Source: Gemmatimonadota bacterium (GTDB lineage: Bacteria; Gemmatimonadota; Gemmatimonadetes; Gemmatimonadales; GWC2-71-9). From it: a stretch of DNA of 34,953 bases. Every line of letters begins with the position of its first letter. The first letter of the stretch is position 1. This document shows, piece after piece, positions 1 through 8,375 of the stretch. The stretch spans positions 1 through 34,953 of the forward strand of contig JAHECL010000012.1 in assembly GCA_024641745.1 (NCBI GenBank), written 5' to 3'. The notes beneath the pieces are model-generated. The model saw only the letters and a program-made list of their open reading frames with translations, searched no databases and was not told the origin of the DNA. A program made the translations under genes and the position numbers.

Positions 1-299
1 ACCACGATGCGACCGTCGGAGAGGCGCAGCACGGGAGCGATGCCCGCAAACGGCGTGACGGAATCGCCGAGGTCGAGGGTCGGCGCATCGGCCACCATCC
101 ACGGCGAGGTGTCGCCCCACACCGGGGCCGAGTCCTCGACGATGCGCAGGTCGGCCGCGGCCGCGACGAGCGGCCCGGTATCGAAGTCGGGCACGACGGC
201 CGGGGCAGGGGTGGTGTCGCTGCAGGCGACCAGGAGCGAGAGCATCCCGATCATTGGAGTGAGGATTCCGAGCGGGCGGCGGGCGGCAGGTGAAAACAT
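1..299 (-). CDS. Lipoprotein, N-terminal part (6-bladed beta-propeller type suspected)
   Basis: Only the first 99 codons are present; the gene runs off the left edge. Translation from ATG at 299 gives a short basic N-terminus, a hydrophobic stretch and the lipobox LLVAC with the acceptor Cys near residue 26, so this should be an exported lipoprotein. After it come an acidic, proline-rich linker and the segment APVWGDTSPWMV, followed by LDLGDSV and LRLSDGRIVV. Strings of this kind (a D-x-G-D-S turn, then a strand ending in LSDGRIVV) resemble the first blade of 6-bladed beta-propeller lipoproteins common in Gemmatimonadota, but the fold is inferred from a fragment. A Shine-Dalgarno GGAG lies 6 nt before the ATG, and a good promoter sits further upstream. 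The partner or ligand is unknown. Confidence 0.75.
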   Translation of the reverse strand, partial: MFSPAARRPLGILTPMIGMLSLLVACSDTTPAPAVVPDFDTGPLVAAAADLRIVEDSAPVWGDTSPWMVADAPTLDLGDSVTPFAGIAPVLRLSDGRIV

Positions 300-348
300 C
301 AGGACTCCACGGCAATCCGGTTGAGGGCGTCTGGGGGTTCGGGGGTGG

Positions 349-377
349 AATCTAGACGGAGAAGGGAAGGAAGTCAG
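349..377 (-). promoter_or_regulatory. Sigma70-type promoter for the lipoprotein gene
   Basis: Read on the minus strand: CTGACT (377-372), 17-nt spacer, TAGATT (354-349). The -10 ends 49 nt before the ATG at 299, which leaves a leader of about 43 nt containing the Shine-Dalgarno site. The spacing is ideal and the -10 has 5 of 6 consensus bases. Confidence 0.5.
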
Positions 378-480
378 GTCTCGATAGGAGTATCTGTACA
401 GACTGTGGCATGGTACTGTCGTGACACTTGATCGAAAAATGGGCGGTTGCGGCGCCTCCTCCACCCCGGCACTATTCGGT

Positions 481-1689
481 ATGACTGTCCCCTCCGAACC
501 AGTTGCTCGTTCCGCCGCCCCTGCCGCACCGGCGGCCGTCGAGGTCATCGCCGATCAGGCGGCCTTCGATGCCCTCGTCGATTCCTTCATCGGCGTGCCG
601 CTCCTGGCCGTCGACACCGAGGCCGCGAGCTTTCACCGCTTCGAGGACCGGGTCTACCTCCTGCAGGTCTCATCGCGCGAACGCACCGCCGTCGTCGACC
701 CGCTCGGCATCACGAGCCTCGATCGCTTCGCCGCCCTGCTCGCCGACCCCGGCATCGAGATCATCTTCCACGACGCCGACTACGATCTCCGCCTGCTCCA
801 CCGGCAATACAACCTGCGCGCGGCGCGTCTGTTCGACACCCGCGTGGCGGCGCAATTCCTCAACGAACCCGGGATCGGGCTCGCCGCGCTCCTCGCCAAG
901 TACTTCGGGGTCACCCTCAACAAGAAGTACCAGCGGGCCGACTGGTCGGCGCGCCCCCTCTCGGCCGAGATGGTGGACTACGCCGCCACCGACACGCATT
1001 ACCTGCCGGCGCTGCGGGACGAACTCCGGGCCCAGCTCGAGGCGAGAGGCCGCCTGGCGTGGGCGGAGGAGGAGTTCAGCCTGCTGGAAGGGGTGGCCTG
1101 GGCGCCGGTCGAGGCCGGGGAGTCGAACTACCTGCGCCTCAAGGGCGCGAAGGCGCTCAAGGGACGGGAGCTGGCGCTGCTCCGGGCGCTCTATGACTGG
1201 CGCGAGGCCAGCGCGCGCCGGCTGGACCGCGCCTCATTCCGCATCCTGAACAATGAGCCGCTGTTCACGATGGCGAAGCAGCCGCCGCGCACCCTCGATG
1301 AACTGCAGCGCGTGAAAGGGGTCGGGCCGGAGACGATCGCACGGCGGGGGGGGGAGATCCTGGAGGCGATCGAGCAGGCCATGGCGATTCCCGAGCGCGA
1401 CCTGCCGCGGATTCCGCGGCCGCCCCGGCGGGTGCCCGACCCGGAGGCGGACGCGCGGCTCGACCGGCTCAAGGCGGCACGGAACATCATCGCGAAGCGC
1501 CTCGACCTGGCGCCCGGCGTCGTCTGCCCCAACGGGACACTGGAAGAGATCGCGCGCCAGGCGCCCACGCGCCTCGAGGACCTCGAGGCGGTCCCGTCAC
1601 TGCGGCGCTGGCAGCGCCTGGAATTCGGGAGGGAACTGCTCGGCGCCGCGGCGGACCCGCCCCCGGCGCCCTCGGCTGACGGCGCCTAG
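481..1689 (+). CDS. rnd: Ribonuclease D (DEDDy 3'-5' exoribonuclease with HRDC domain)
   Basis: 402 aa from ATG 481. The exonuclease domain (about residues 20-190) shows the DEDDy set: motif I AVDTEAASF (D45, E47), motif II HDADYDLRLL (D102) and motif III DYAATDTHYL (Y167 and D171, the Y-x-x-x-D form). Residues about 220-300 form an HRDC domain (LALLRALYDWREASARRLD, then LQRVKGVGPETIARRG), and the C-terminus probably carries a second, weaker HRDC-like unit. This is the order of RNase D, which trims 3' ends of tRNA precursors and other structured RNAs in the cytoplasm. A GTG at 421 would add 20 residues, but neither start has a clear ribosome site. I prefer 481 because the added residues are not family-like. 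The stop codon overlaps that of the convergent gene (CTAG at 1686-1689). Confidence 0.9.
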   Translation: MTVPSEPVARSAAPAAPAAVEVIADQAAFDALVDSFIGVPLLAVDTEAASFHRFEDRVYLLQVSSRERTAVVDPLGITSLDRFAALLADPGIEIIFHDADYDLRLLHRQYNLRAARLFDTRVAAQFLNEPGIGLAALLAKYFGVTLNKKYQRADWSARPLSAEMVDYAATDTHYLPALRDELRAQLEARGRLAWAEEEFSLLEGVAWAPVEAGESNYLRLKGAKALKGRELALLRALYDWREASARRLDRASFRILNNEPLFTMAKQPPRTLDELQRVKGVGPETIARRGGEILEAIEQAMAIPERDLPRIPRPPRRVPDPEADARLDRLKAARNIIAKRLDLAPGVVCPNGTLEEIARQAPTRLEDLEAVPSLRRWQRLEFGRELLGAAADPPPAPSADGA

Positions 1690-1982
1690 CCGAGGAAGGC
1701 GCGGACGCGCGGGTCCATGCGATCGGGCGTCCAGTAGGGTTCCCACACCAGTTCGACCTCGACGCTGTTCACGCCCTCGAGGTCGCTCACGACCGATTGG
1801 ACGTCGCCCATGATTTCCGGCCCCGACGGACACCCCGGCGAGGTCAGGCTCATCGTGATGTGGACGTCGTTCGCCTCGGACAGGGTGATGTCGTAGATCA
1901 GCCCGATATCCACGACGTTGAGCCCCAGTTCCGGGTCCTTCACGCCCTTCAGCGCTTTCCGCACCAGATCGACGGTCAGCAT
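1686..1982 (-). CDS. DUF59 / MIP18-family metal-sulfur cluster assembly factor (SufT/PaaD-like)
   Basis: 98 aa, a normal length for a stand-alone DUF59 domain. The family pattern is clear: VKDPELGLNVVDIGLIYDI near the N-terminus (the D-P-E-x-x-x-x-V-D-x-G-L-I core) and MSLTSPGCPSGPEI in the middle with the conserved Cys of T-x-x-G-C-P. Stand-alone members such as SufT act in maturation of Fe-S proteins; others sit in phenylacetate oxygenase clusters (PaaD). No paa or suf genes are nearby, so a general Fe-S maturation role is inferred. The start is set by a strong AAGGAGGT site 6-13 nt before the ATG at 1982. It is the last gene of a minus-strand set with the DUF393 and matrixin genes, 45 nt after the former. 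Confidence 0.88.
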   Translation of the reverse strand: MLTVDLVRKALKGVKDPELGLNVVDIGLIYDITLSEANDVHITMSLTSPGCPSGPEIMGDVQSVVSDLEGVNSVEVELVWEPYWTPDRMDPRVRAFLG

Positions 1983-2027
1983 GGCCCACCTCCTTCACGG
2001 CAACCTATCGGACCGCCCCGCCACGCG

Positions 2028-2402
2028 TCAACGCGTCGCACAGGCGTCGCCGCCGATCCGGTGCCGGCGACGCGCGACGGCGTCGTAGAGCCGGTCGGCG
2101 GTCCAGCTGACGCCGGGCACGCGGGCCAGCCACCCGAGCGGGCGACCCCCCGGCAACCACGGCAGCAGGGCGATCACGCCACGCGCGCCGGTGCAGATCC
2201 GGCCATCGGGCAGGAGGACGTGCAGGGCGCGCTCGAGCGCGGCATCGTCGAGGGGCGGCACGCCGGGCAGGTTCGCGCGCGCCCGGGAGGGATGCTGCCG
2301 GATCCGTCCGGCCCGGTCCCAGGCGGCGAGGCGGCGTGACCACCGGCGACAGACGCCGCACTGGTCGTCATAGAGCAGCAGGGGCGCGTCAGGCAGCGGC
2401 AC
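2028..2402 (-). CDS. DUF393 (DCC-family) thiol-disulfide oxidoreductase-like protein
   Basis: 124 aa, starting at GTG 2402. The N-terminus LLLYDDQCGVCRRW contains the hallmark D-D-x-C-x-x-C of the DCC/DUF393 family, a small thioredoxin-like group. The rest (LHVLLPDGRICTGARGVIAL and the C-terminal LARVPGVSWTADRLYD) also follows the family layout. Family members are presumed redox proteins; substrates are not established. Only one base separates its start from the stop of the upstream matrixin gene, so the two are surely co-transcribed and probably translationally coupled. It probably acts in the cytoplasm, since there is no signal peptide. Confidence 0.87.
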   Translation of the reverse strand: MPLPDAPLLLYDDQCGVCRRWSRRLAAWDRAGRIRQHPSRARANLPGVPPLDDAALERALHVLLPDGRICTGARGVIALLPWLPGGRPLGWLARVPGVSWTADRLYDAVARRRHRIGGDACATR

Positions 2403-2403
2403 C

Positions 2404-3141
2404 CTACCGCCGCCGCGGCGGGCGCAGCGAGCCGGGCGGGAGGGAATAGAGCAGCCGCGCGGTGGCGAGGTCCCGCGCCGACAGCGCGACCGCCCGCGTC
2501 ACCGGGAACATCACGTCGACGCTGTCGGCGGAATGGGGCAGGCCCATGGCGTGCCCCAGTTCGTGCACGGCGGCGCCGAGGAGCGCGTCGTCGGTGAAGA
2601 GGGAGTCGCCGGCGTTGCGGGTGGCGAGCGAGACGTAGGCGCGGAGGACGGGGCCCGCGCTGGACCACCGGAGGTTGGTCTCGCCGGTCTGGTTGCCGTG
2701 GCCGAAGCTGTCCCGCCACCGAAAGACGATGTCGGCGCTCGCGCTGTCGCTGGTGAACGCAAACCAGAACCCGAGACCGGCCGTCTCCCAGAGAGCGGTC
2801 GCCTGGCGGACAAACCCGGCCATGCGCGGCGCATAGTCCGCGATGCCCCCCTCGACGATCGCGATCCGGAACGGCGTGCCGCCCCGATCGGGCCACCGCC
2901 GGACGAGGGAATCGGTGCTGATCAGCATCGAATCGAGGTATGTTTGTCCGGCGTCGCGGGCGAGCAGGGCGAGCGCCGCCCAGCGCGCGCTGTCCGCCGC
3001 CGCCGGGACGGCGGGCTCGACGACCGGGGCGCTCGCCGCGGCGGCCGAACGCTGGACCTCCGCCCCCCGGGTGCGGCGGACGGTGCTGGCAAGCAGCAGG
3101 AGGATGAGGCCGGCCAGGGCGAGGACAAGGAATCGCTGCAT
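2404..3141 (-). CDS. Matrixin-type zinc metalloprotease, membrane-anchored or secreted
   Basis: 245 aa from ATG 3141. An N-terminal hydrophobic segment (FLVLALAGLILLLLAS) acts as signal peptide or anchor. The catalytic zinc motif HELGHAMGLPH (H193, E194, H197, H203) has the extended metzincin form H-E-x-x-H-x-x-G-x-x-H, and MFP with M211 fits the Met-turn just after it. The stretch ADIVFRWRDSFG before it is typical of matrixin/peptidase M10-like domains, where a strand precedes the active-site helix. There is no cysteine-switch propeptide. It should cleave proteins outside the cytoplasm; targets are unknown. A GTG at 3183 would extend it by 14 residues but would put charged residues ahead of the signal. 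It is the first gene of the operon with DUF393 and DUF59 and is divergent from the MMPL transporter. Confidence 0.85.
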   Translation of the reverse strand: MQRFLVLALAGLILLLLASTVRRTRGAEVQRSAAAASAPVVEPAVPAAADSARWAALALLARDAGQTYLDSMLISTDSLVRRWPDRGGTPFRIAIVEGGIADYAPRMAGFVRQATALWETAGLGFWFAFTSDSASADIVFRWRDSFGHGNQTGETNLRWSSAGPVLRAYVSLATRNAGDSLFTDDALLGAAVHELGHAMGLPHSADSVDVMFPVTRAVALSARDLATARLLYSLPPGSLRPPRRR

Positions 3142-3272
3142 GGGTGCAGGGGAATATGGGCGTGGACCCGGAGTGCCCGCCACATCGGGTGGCGGGACCG
3201 ACCCACGACCCCTAACATTCGCGGGATCGGGCCCGCGCGTCGCGGCCCCGCCGCCGAGGAGATGATCAGGCT

Positions 3273-5531
3273 GTGGTGATGAGGTTGTTCGCGCGGGCCG
3301 TCGTGAAGTACCGCTGGGCGGTCATCGGGCTGTGGGTCATCATCGGAACCCTCGCGGTCATCCAGGCGCGCCACACGCCGGAGCGCCTCGACCTCCGGGG
3401 CGGCAGCACGCGCGAGAGCGAGGCGGTGCTGGCCGACCGCCTGCTGCAGAGCCGGTTCAGCCGGTCGATCGGCGAGTTCTTTGCGATCACCGTCGAGGCG
3501 CCCAGCCCCATCGACCGGCCCGGTCCGTCGGCGGTGCTCGATTCCCTCACGGCGGTGCTGGAACGCGAGCCCTACGTCCGCTCCGTCCTCGCCTTCAATA
3601 CCGTGCGCGACTCCATCTTCCTCAGCGCGGACGGCCGCACCACGCTCATCCTGGCCGCCCTCACCGTCCAGGGGAAGGAAGCCGGCAACTACGTGGTCCC
3701 GGCGCGCCGGGCGATCCACCGCGTCCTGAACACCTTTCCCGACGCGGGGGACTACCGGGTGCTGGTCACCGGACGCGCCGCCCTCGAGCTGGACATTCGC
3801 GCCATCAGCGGCGAGGACAGCCGCCGCAGCGAGGTGCGGACCCTCCCGCTCACGCTGATCGTCCTGGTGCTGGCCTTCGGCGCCCTCGTGGCGGCCCTCC
3901 TGCCGGTGGCGGTGGGCATCCTCGCCATCTTCGTGGCCCTCGCCATCATCGGCATCATCGCCCTGTACACCCCGATGTCGGTGTTCGTCCTCAACCTGAC
4001 GACGATGATCGGCCTCGGCGTCGGCATCGACTACTCCCTCCTGATCGTGACGCGGTTCCGGGAGGAGCTGAAGCGCGGCCTCCGGCGCCACGAGGCGGCC
4101 CGGCGGACCCTGGCGACCGCCGGCTCCGCCGTCATCACGTCGGGCCTGACCGTCCTCGTCGGCTTCGCCGCCCTCCTCATCCCGCCGATGGTGGAGACCC
4201 GCAGCATCGGGATCAGCGGCCTGGTCGTGGTGGCGGTGGCGGTGCTGCTCTCCACCACCCTGCTCCCCGCCCTGCTCGCCATGCTCGGGCGCGGCATCGA
4301 CACCCCGCGCTGGCTGGCGCGGCGCCTCGCCTGGTACCACGCGCCGACCATCTGGGAGCGCTGGGCCCGCTCCCTCGGCCGCCATCCCTACCGCGCGCTG
4401 ACCCTCGGCGGCCTGGGCATCGCGCTGCTGACCGCGCCGGTCTTCCTGATGAAGATCGGCCTGCCGTCGCGGCACTGGTGGCCCACCGCCACCGAGGCGG
4501 GCCAGGGCGCCGAGGCGCTCTCGCGGATGGGCGCGTCCGGAGTGATGCTGCCGATTCGCGTCCTGGTGGAGTTGCCGGAGGGGGAGACGGCCGTGACGGC
4601 GACGCGGCTCCGCGGGCTCCGCAACCTCGGCGATTCCCTGGCCGCCGATCCCCGGGTGGGGCGCGTCACCAGCCTGATGACCGCGCGGGCGGGGGCGTCG
4701 CTCCTCGAATACTCGGTGCTCTACAGCGACCTGCCCGCCGCGCGTGCCGACCTGGGCGGATTCCTGGACGCCTACCTCAGCTCGGACCAGCGCATGGCGC
4801 TGGTGGACGTCTTTCCCGCCGACACGACCAGCCTGACCACCTCGATGGACCTGGTGCGCGACATCCACGCGATGGTGGACGCACCGATCCGGGGGCTGAA
4901 GGGCGCCACCTTCCTGGTCGGCGGCTATACCGCGGCCGCCACCCAGTTCCAGGACGACCTCCTCGCCGTCTTCCCGCTGCTCATCCTCGTCGTGCTCGGC
5001 GTCACGGCCATCATGCTCGCCATCGCCTTCCGGTCGGTGCTGGTGCCGCTCAAGGCGATCGTGATGAACAGCCTCTCCGTCAGCGCCACCTTCGGCCTGA
5101 GCGTGCTGGTGTTCCAGTATGGCTGGGGGGCGGGGCTCTTCGGGCTGGACGGTCCGACCTCGGCGATCTACGTCGTGGTGCCGGTGATGGTGTTCGCCAT
5201 CGTGTTCGGGCTCAGCATGGACTACGAGGTGTTCCTGCTCAGCCGCATCAAGGAGGCCTACGACCGCACCGGCAAGAACGACGAGGCGACGATGGAGGGG
5301 CTCTCCGCCACCGCCTCCGTCATCACCTCCGCCGCGCTGATCATGATCTTCGTGTTCGGGGCGTTCGCCTTCGCCCGGGTGCTGATGGTGCAGTTCCTCG
5401 GCTTCGGCCTGGCGGTGGCGGTGCTGCTCGACGCGACCGTGATTCGGATGGTCCTGGTGCCGGCGTTCATGCACATCGCCGGCCGGTGGAACTGGTGGCC
5501 CGGCGTGCGGGAAAAGAAGGAGGTCGCCTGA
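3273..5531 (+). CDS. MMPL/RND-family transporter
   Basis: 752 aa inner-membrane transporter with two MMPL repeats. Each repeat has a first transmembrane helix (KYRWAVIGLWVIIGTLAVI near the N-terminus; YRALTLGGLGIALLTAPVF near 370-390), a periplasmic loop and a bundle of five helices. The proton-relay helices carry GLGVGIDYSLLIVTRF (near 245-260) and IVFGLSMDYEVFLLSR (near 645-660), each with the G-x-x-x-D-Y signature of MmpL/HpnN-type pumps. The length and short periplasmic loops match the MmpL/YdfJ type rather than the tripartite AcrB type, and no adaptor or outer-membrane factor gene is nearby. It probably moves lipids or other hydrophobic compounds by proton antiport; the substrate cannot be read. 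GTG 3273 or ATG 3279 could be the start; GAGGAG at 3256-3261 suits 3273 better. The gene ends 12 nt from convergent polA. Confidence 0.9.
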   Translation: MVMRLFARAVVKYRWAVIGLWVIIGTLAVIQARHTPERLDLRGGSTRESEAVLADRLLQSRFSRSIGEFFAITVEAPSPIDRPGPSAVLDSLTAVLEREPYVRSVLAFNTVRDSIFLSADGRTTLILAALTVQGKEAGNYVVPARRAIHRVLNTFPDAGDYRVLVTGRAALELDIRAISGEDSRRSEVRTLPLTLIVLVLAFGALVAALLPVAVGILAIFVALAIIGIIALYTPMSVFVLNLTTMIGLGVGIDYSLLIVTRFREELKRGLRRHEAARRTLATAGSAVITSGLTVLVGFAALLIPPMVETRSIGISGLVVVAVAVLLSTTLLPALLAMLGRGIDTPRWLARRLAWYHAPTIWERWARSLGRHPYRALTLGGLGIALLTAPVFLMKIGLPSRHWWPTATEAGQGAEALSRMGASGVMLPIRVLVELPEGETAVTATRLRGLRNLGDSLAADPRVGRVTSLMTARAGASLLEYSVLYSDLPAARADLGGFLDAYLSSDQRMALVDVFPADTTSLTTSMDLVRDIHAMVDAPIRGLKGATFLVGGYTAAATQFQDDLLAVFPLLILVVLGVTAIMLAIAFRSVLVPLKAIVMNSLSVSATFGLSVLVFQYGWGAGLFGLDGPTSAIYVVVPVMVFAIVFGLSMDYEVFLLSRIKEAYDRTGKNDEATMEGLSATASVITSAALIMIFVFGAFAFARVLMVQFLGFGLAVAVLLDATVIRMVLVPAFMHIAGRWNWWPGVREKKEVA

Positions 5532-5543
5532 CGGCGGCGACGG

Positions 5544-8375
5544 CTACCGCTTCGCCTCCAGCCAGTTCGTTCCCACCCCCACATCCACCACCAGCGGCAC
5601 GTCGAGCACCGCCGCCCCCTCCATCAACGCCTTCACCAGCGGCGTCACCCGTTCCACCTCCGCCTCGGGCGCCTCGAACACCAGTTCGTCGTGCACCTGC
5701 AGCAGCATCCGTGTCCGGAAGCCGCCGTCCCGCAGCGCGTCGTGGATCCGGCGCATCGCCACCTTGATGAGGTCGGCGGCCGACCCCTGCAGGGGGGTGT
5801 TCTGCGCCGTCCGCTCGGCGAAGGCGCGCACGTTGAAGTTCTTGTCGCGGATGTCGTTGATGTACCGCCGGCGACCGAGGAGCGTCTCGACGTAGCCCTG
5901 CTCGCGGGCCACCTCCACCTGCCGGTCGAGGTAGGTGCGCACCCCGGCGAACCGCTCGAAGTACTGCGCGATGAACTCCTTCGCCTCGTCCTGCGAGATC
6001 CCCAGCTGCTTGGACAGGGCGAACGGCCCCTGGCCGTAGATGGTGCCGAAGTTGATGGTCTTGGCGCGCGCCCGCATCTCGCCGGTCACCGCCGACAGCG
6101 GCACGCCGAAGATGATGGCGGCGGTCTGGCGGTGGATATCGTCACCCTGCCGGAAGGCGGCGGTGAAGGCGGGGTCGCCGGAGAGGTGCGCCATCAGCCG
6201 CAGCTCGATCTGCGAATAGTCCGCCGCCACGAAGAGGCACCCCGGCCCCGGGATGAAGCCCGCGCGGATCTCCTCGCCGCGCGGCGTGCGCACCGGGATG
6301 TTCTGGAGGTTCGGGTCGGAGGAGCTCAGCCGGCCGGTGGCCGCGCCGGTCTGGTTGAAGCTGGTGTGGATGCGGCCGGTCGCGGCGTTGACGCGGGCGG
6401 GCAGGACCTCGATGTAGGTGGAGCGGAGTTTCTGCAGCTCGCGGTACTCCAGGATGAGCCGCGGGATCTCGTGCCCCATCGCCGCCAGCTGGTCGAGCAC
6501 GTCGGCGTCGGTGGACGGCCCGGTCCGGGTCTTCTTCAGGATGGGCATGCCGTGCTGCTCGTAGAGCACCTGCCCGAGCTGCTTCGGCGAGTTGAGGTTG
6601 AAGGTGGTGCCGGCCGCGGCGTGAATTTCCGCCTCCAGGCGGGCCAGGTCCGCCCCCATTTCCCGCGAAAGCCGCGCAAAGAGCGGCCCGTCAATCGCGA
6701 TGCCCGCCCACTCCATGTCCACCAGCACCTCGACCAGCGGCATCTCGATCGTCTCGAAGAGCGGCGCCAGCGCCATCTCCTGGAGCTGCGGGGCGAAGAT
6801 CGCGCGCAGCGCGAGCACGGTGGCGCTGTCGGCGCCGCAGTACGCCGCCGCGTCCGACACCGCCACCTCGGCGAAGGGGATCTGCGACGCGCCCTTGCCG
6901 GTCAGGTCGGTGTAGCTCCGCATGCCGCGGCCGAGGTGTTCGAGGCTCAGCGCATCGATGGCGTGGGACCGGCGGCCCGGGTCGAGGACAAAGCTGGCGA
7001 GCATCGAGTCGTACGCCACGCCGCCCAGCTCGACCCCGGCCCGGCGGAGCACCTGCCAGTCGTACTTGATGTTCTGGCCCGCCTTCGGCACCGCCGCGTC
7101 GCGGAGCAGGTCGGCGATCGGCGCGCAGGCGGGGTCGGTGATCGGCGGCAGGTTGCGCACCGGCGCCGGGGCGGCGAGCTCGCCGCCCCGCGGGCGGTGG
7201 CCGAAGGGGAGGTACCAGACCTCCGTCGCGCTCGCGGCGAGCGAGAGGCCGATCAGGTCCGCGTCGTGGGGTTCGAGGGAGCTGGTCTCGGTGTCGAGAG
7301 CCAGGAGCGGCGCCTGCCGGAGACGCGCGACCAGCGCCGGGAGCTCGGCGGGGTCGTCGATGACGGTCACGGCGGCGCCGTCCTCCGTCGGGCCGGGGGA
7401 CAGCGGCCCGGGAACGGCGCCTTCGTCTCCTGCCCCCCCGGCCGTCGACCCGTCGGCCCCGCCTCCCAGCCCCAGTCTCCGTGCCAGCCCGTAGAACTCC
7501 AGTTCCGCGAGCACCCGGGCCAGCGCCTCGCGGTCCGGTTCGTGGCGCGCCATCCGCTCGGGATCGAACGCCACCGGCACGTCGGTCTGGATCGTCACGA
7601 GCTCGCGGGAGAGGCGCGCCTGGTCGCCCTGGGACAGCAGCGCCTCCCGGGCCCGCTTGCCGGAGACATCGGCGGCATGGGCCAGGATGTCCTCGAGGTC
7701 GCGGTAGTCCTCGAGCAGCTTGCGGGCGCCCTTGTCCCCGATCCCCTTGACGCCGGGGACGTTGTCGGAGCTGTCGCCGACCAGCGCCAGGTAGTCGACC
7801 ACCTGGCGGGGCGGGACGCCGAGCCGCTCGGCGGCGTTCGACTCGTCGACCCAGGTCTCCTCCACGGCCCCCGGTCCGCCGCGGCCGGGATTGAGGAGCG
7901 CCACGTGCGGACCGATCAGCTGGTAGAAGTCCTTGTCGCCCGAGACGATCACCACCTGCAGGTCCCGCGCGGCGGCCTGCGCGGCGAGGGTGCCGATGAC
8001 ATCGTCCGCCTCGTAGCCCTCCACCGCGACGAGCGGGACCTTCCAGGCGTCGAGCAGCTGGGTGATCCGGGTGACGGCGGTGTCGAAGTCCGCCTGCAGT
8101 TCCTCGTCGAGCTTTTCGCGGGTGGACTTGTACTCGGGATACCGGGCCGTGCGGAAGGAGTCGCCGGCGTCGTGCACCCAGGCCACGTACGCCGGCCGGT
8201 GGGTGTCGAGCAGGCGGGCCAGGAAATTCGACACCCCCCAGGCGGCGGAGGTGTTCTCGCCCTTCGCGGTCCGCAGCGGTCGGGAGATCATCGCGAAGAA
8301 GGCGCGGTAGATCAGCGCAAAGCCGTCCACCAGGAAGAGGCGCGGGTGTCCATCGTCCGGCGGGGCAACGCTCAC
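5544..8375 (-). CDS. polA: DNA polymerase I, with 5' nuclease and intact proofreading domain
   Basis: 943 aa, full length. Residues about 10-300 form the 5'-3' exonuclease (LFLVDGFALIYRAFFA, EGYEADDVIGTLA, VSGDKDFYQL, GDSSDNVPGVKGIG). Residues about 335-530 form the 3'-5' exonuclease, with LALDTETSS (D-x-E), GQNIKYDWQVL and AAYCGADSAT (Y-x-x-x-D) all present, so proofreading should be active. The polymerase domain has motif A AADYSQIELRLMAHLSGD, motif B RARAKTINFGTIYGQG (Phe at the position equal to E. coli F762) and motif C LLQVHDELVFEAP. It fills gaps in repair and removes Okazaki primers in the cytoplasm. The GTG start at 8375 overlaps the TGA of the upstream GWxTD gene in GTGA, which implies translational coupling. 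A variable Gly/Pro-rich linker near 305-330 joins the nuclease domains. Confidence 0.97.
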   Translation of the reverse strand: MSVAPPDDGHPRLFLVDGFALIYRAFFAMISRPLRTAKGENTSAAWGVSNFLARLLDTHRPAYVAWVHDAGDSFRTARYPEYKSTREKLDEELQADFDTAVTRITQLLDAWKVPLVAVEGYEADDVIGTLAAQAAARDLQVVIVSGDKDFYQLIGPHVALLNPGRGGPGAVEETWVDESNAAERLGVPPRQVVDYLALVGDSSDNVPGVKGIGDKGARKLLEDYRDLEDILAHAADVSGKRAREALLSQGDQARLSRELVTIQTDVPVAFDPERMARHEPDREALARVLAELEFYGLARRLGLGGGADGSTAGGAGDEGAVPGPLSPGPTEDGAAVTVIDDPAELPALVARLRQAPLLALDTETSSLEPHDADLIGLSLAASATEVWYLPFGHRPRGGELAAPAPVRNLPPITDPACAPIADLLRDAAVPKAGQNIKYDWQVLRRAGVELGGVAYDSMLASFVLDPGRRSHAIDALSLEHLGRGMRSYTDLTGKGASQIPFAEVAVSDAAAYCGADSATVLALRAIFAPQLQEMALAPLFETIEMPLVEVLVDMEWAGIAIDGPLFARLSREMGADLARLEAEIHAAAGTTFNLNSPKQLGQVLYEQHGMPILKKTRTGPSTDADVLDQLAAMGHEIPRLILEYRELQKLRSTYIEVLPARVNAATGRIHTSFNQTGAATGRLSSSDPNLQNIPVRTPRGEEIRAGFIPGPGCLFVAADYSQIELRLMAHLSGDPAFTAAFRQGDDIHRQTAAIIFGVPLSAVTGEMRARAKTINFGTIYGQGPFALSKQLGISQDEAKEFIAQYFERFAGVRTYLDRQVEVAREQGYVETLLGRRRYINDIRDKNFNVRAFAERTAQNTPLQGSAADLIKVAMRRIHDALRDGGFRTRMLLQVHDELVFEAPEAEVERVTPLVKALMEGAAVLDVPLVVDVGVGTNWLEAKR

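Noticed and set aside
3141-3183. Longer start for the matrixin gene at GTG 3183
   Set aside because: It puts a 14-residue proline-rich stretch ahead of the signal sequence; ATG 3141 gives a normal signal peptide.
2922-5474. 850-codon minus-strand open frame opposite the MMPL transporter
   Set aside because: Its product is rich in His, Arg, Gln, Glu and Gly with no domain. It is the antisense shadow of a GC-rich gene.
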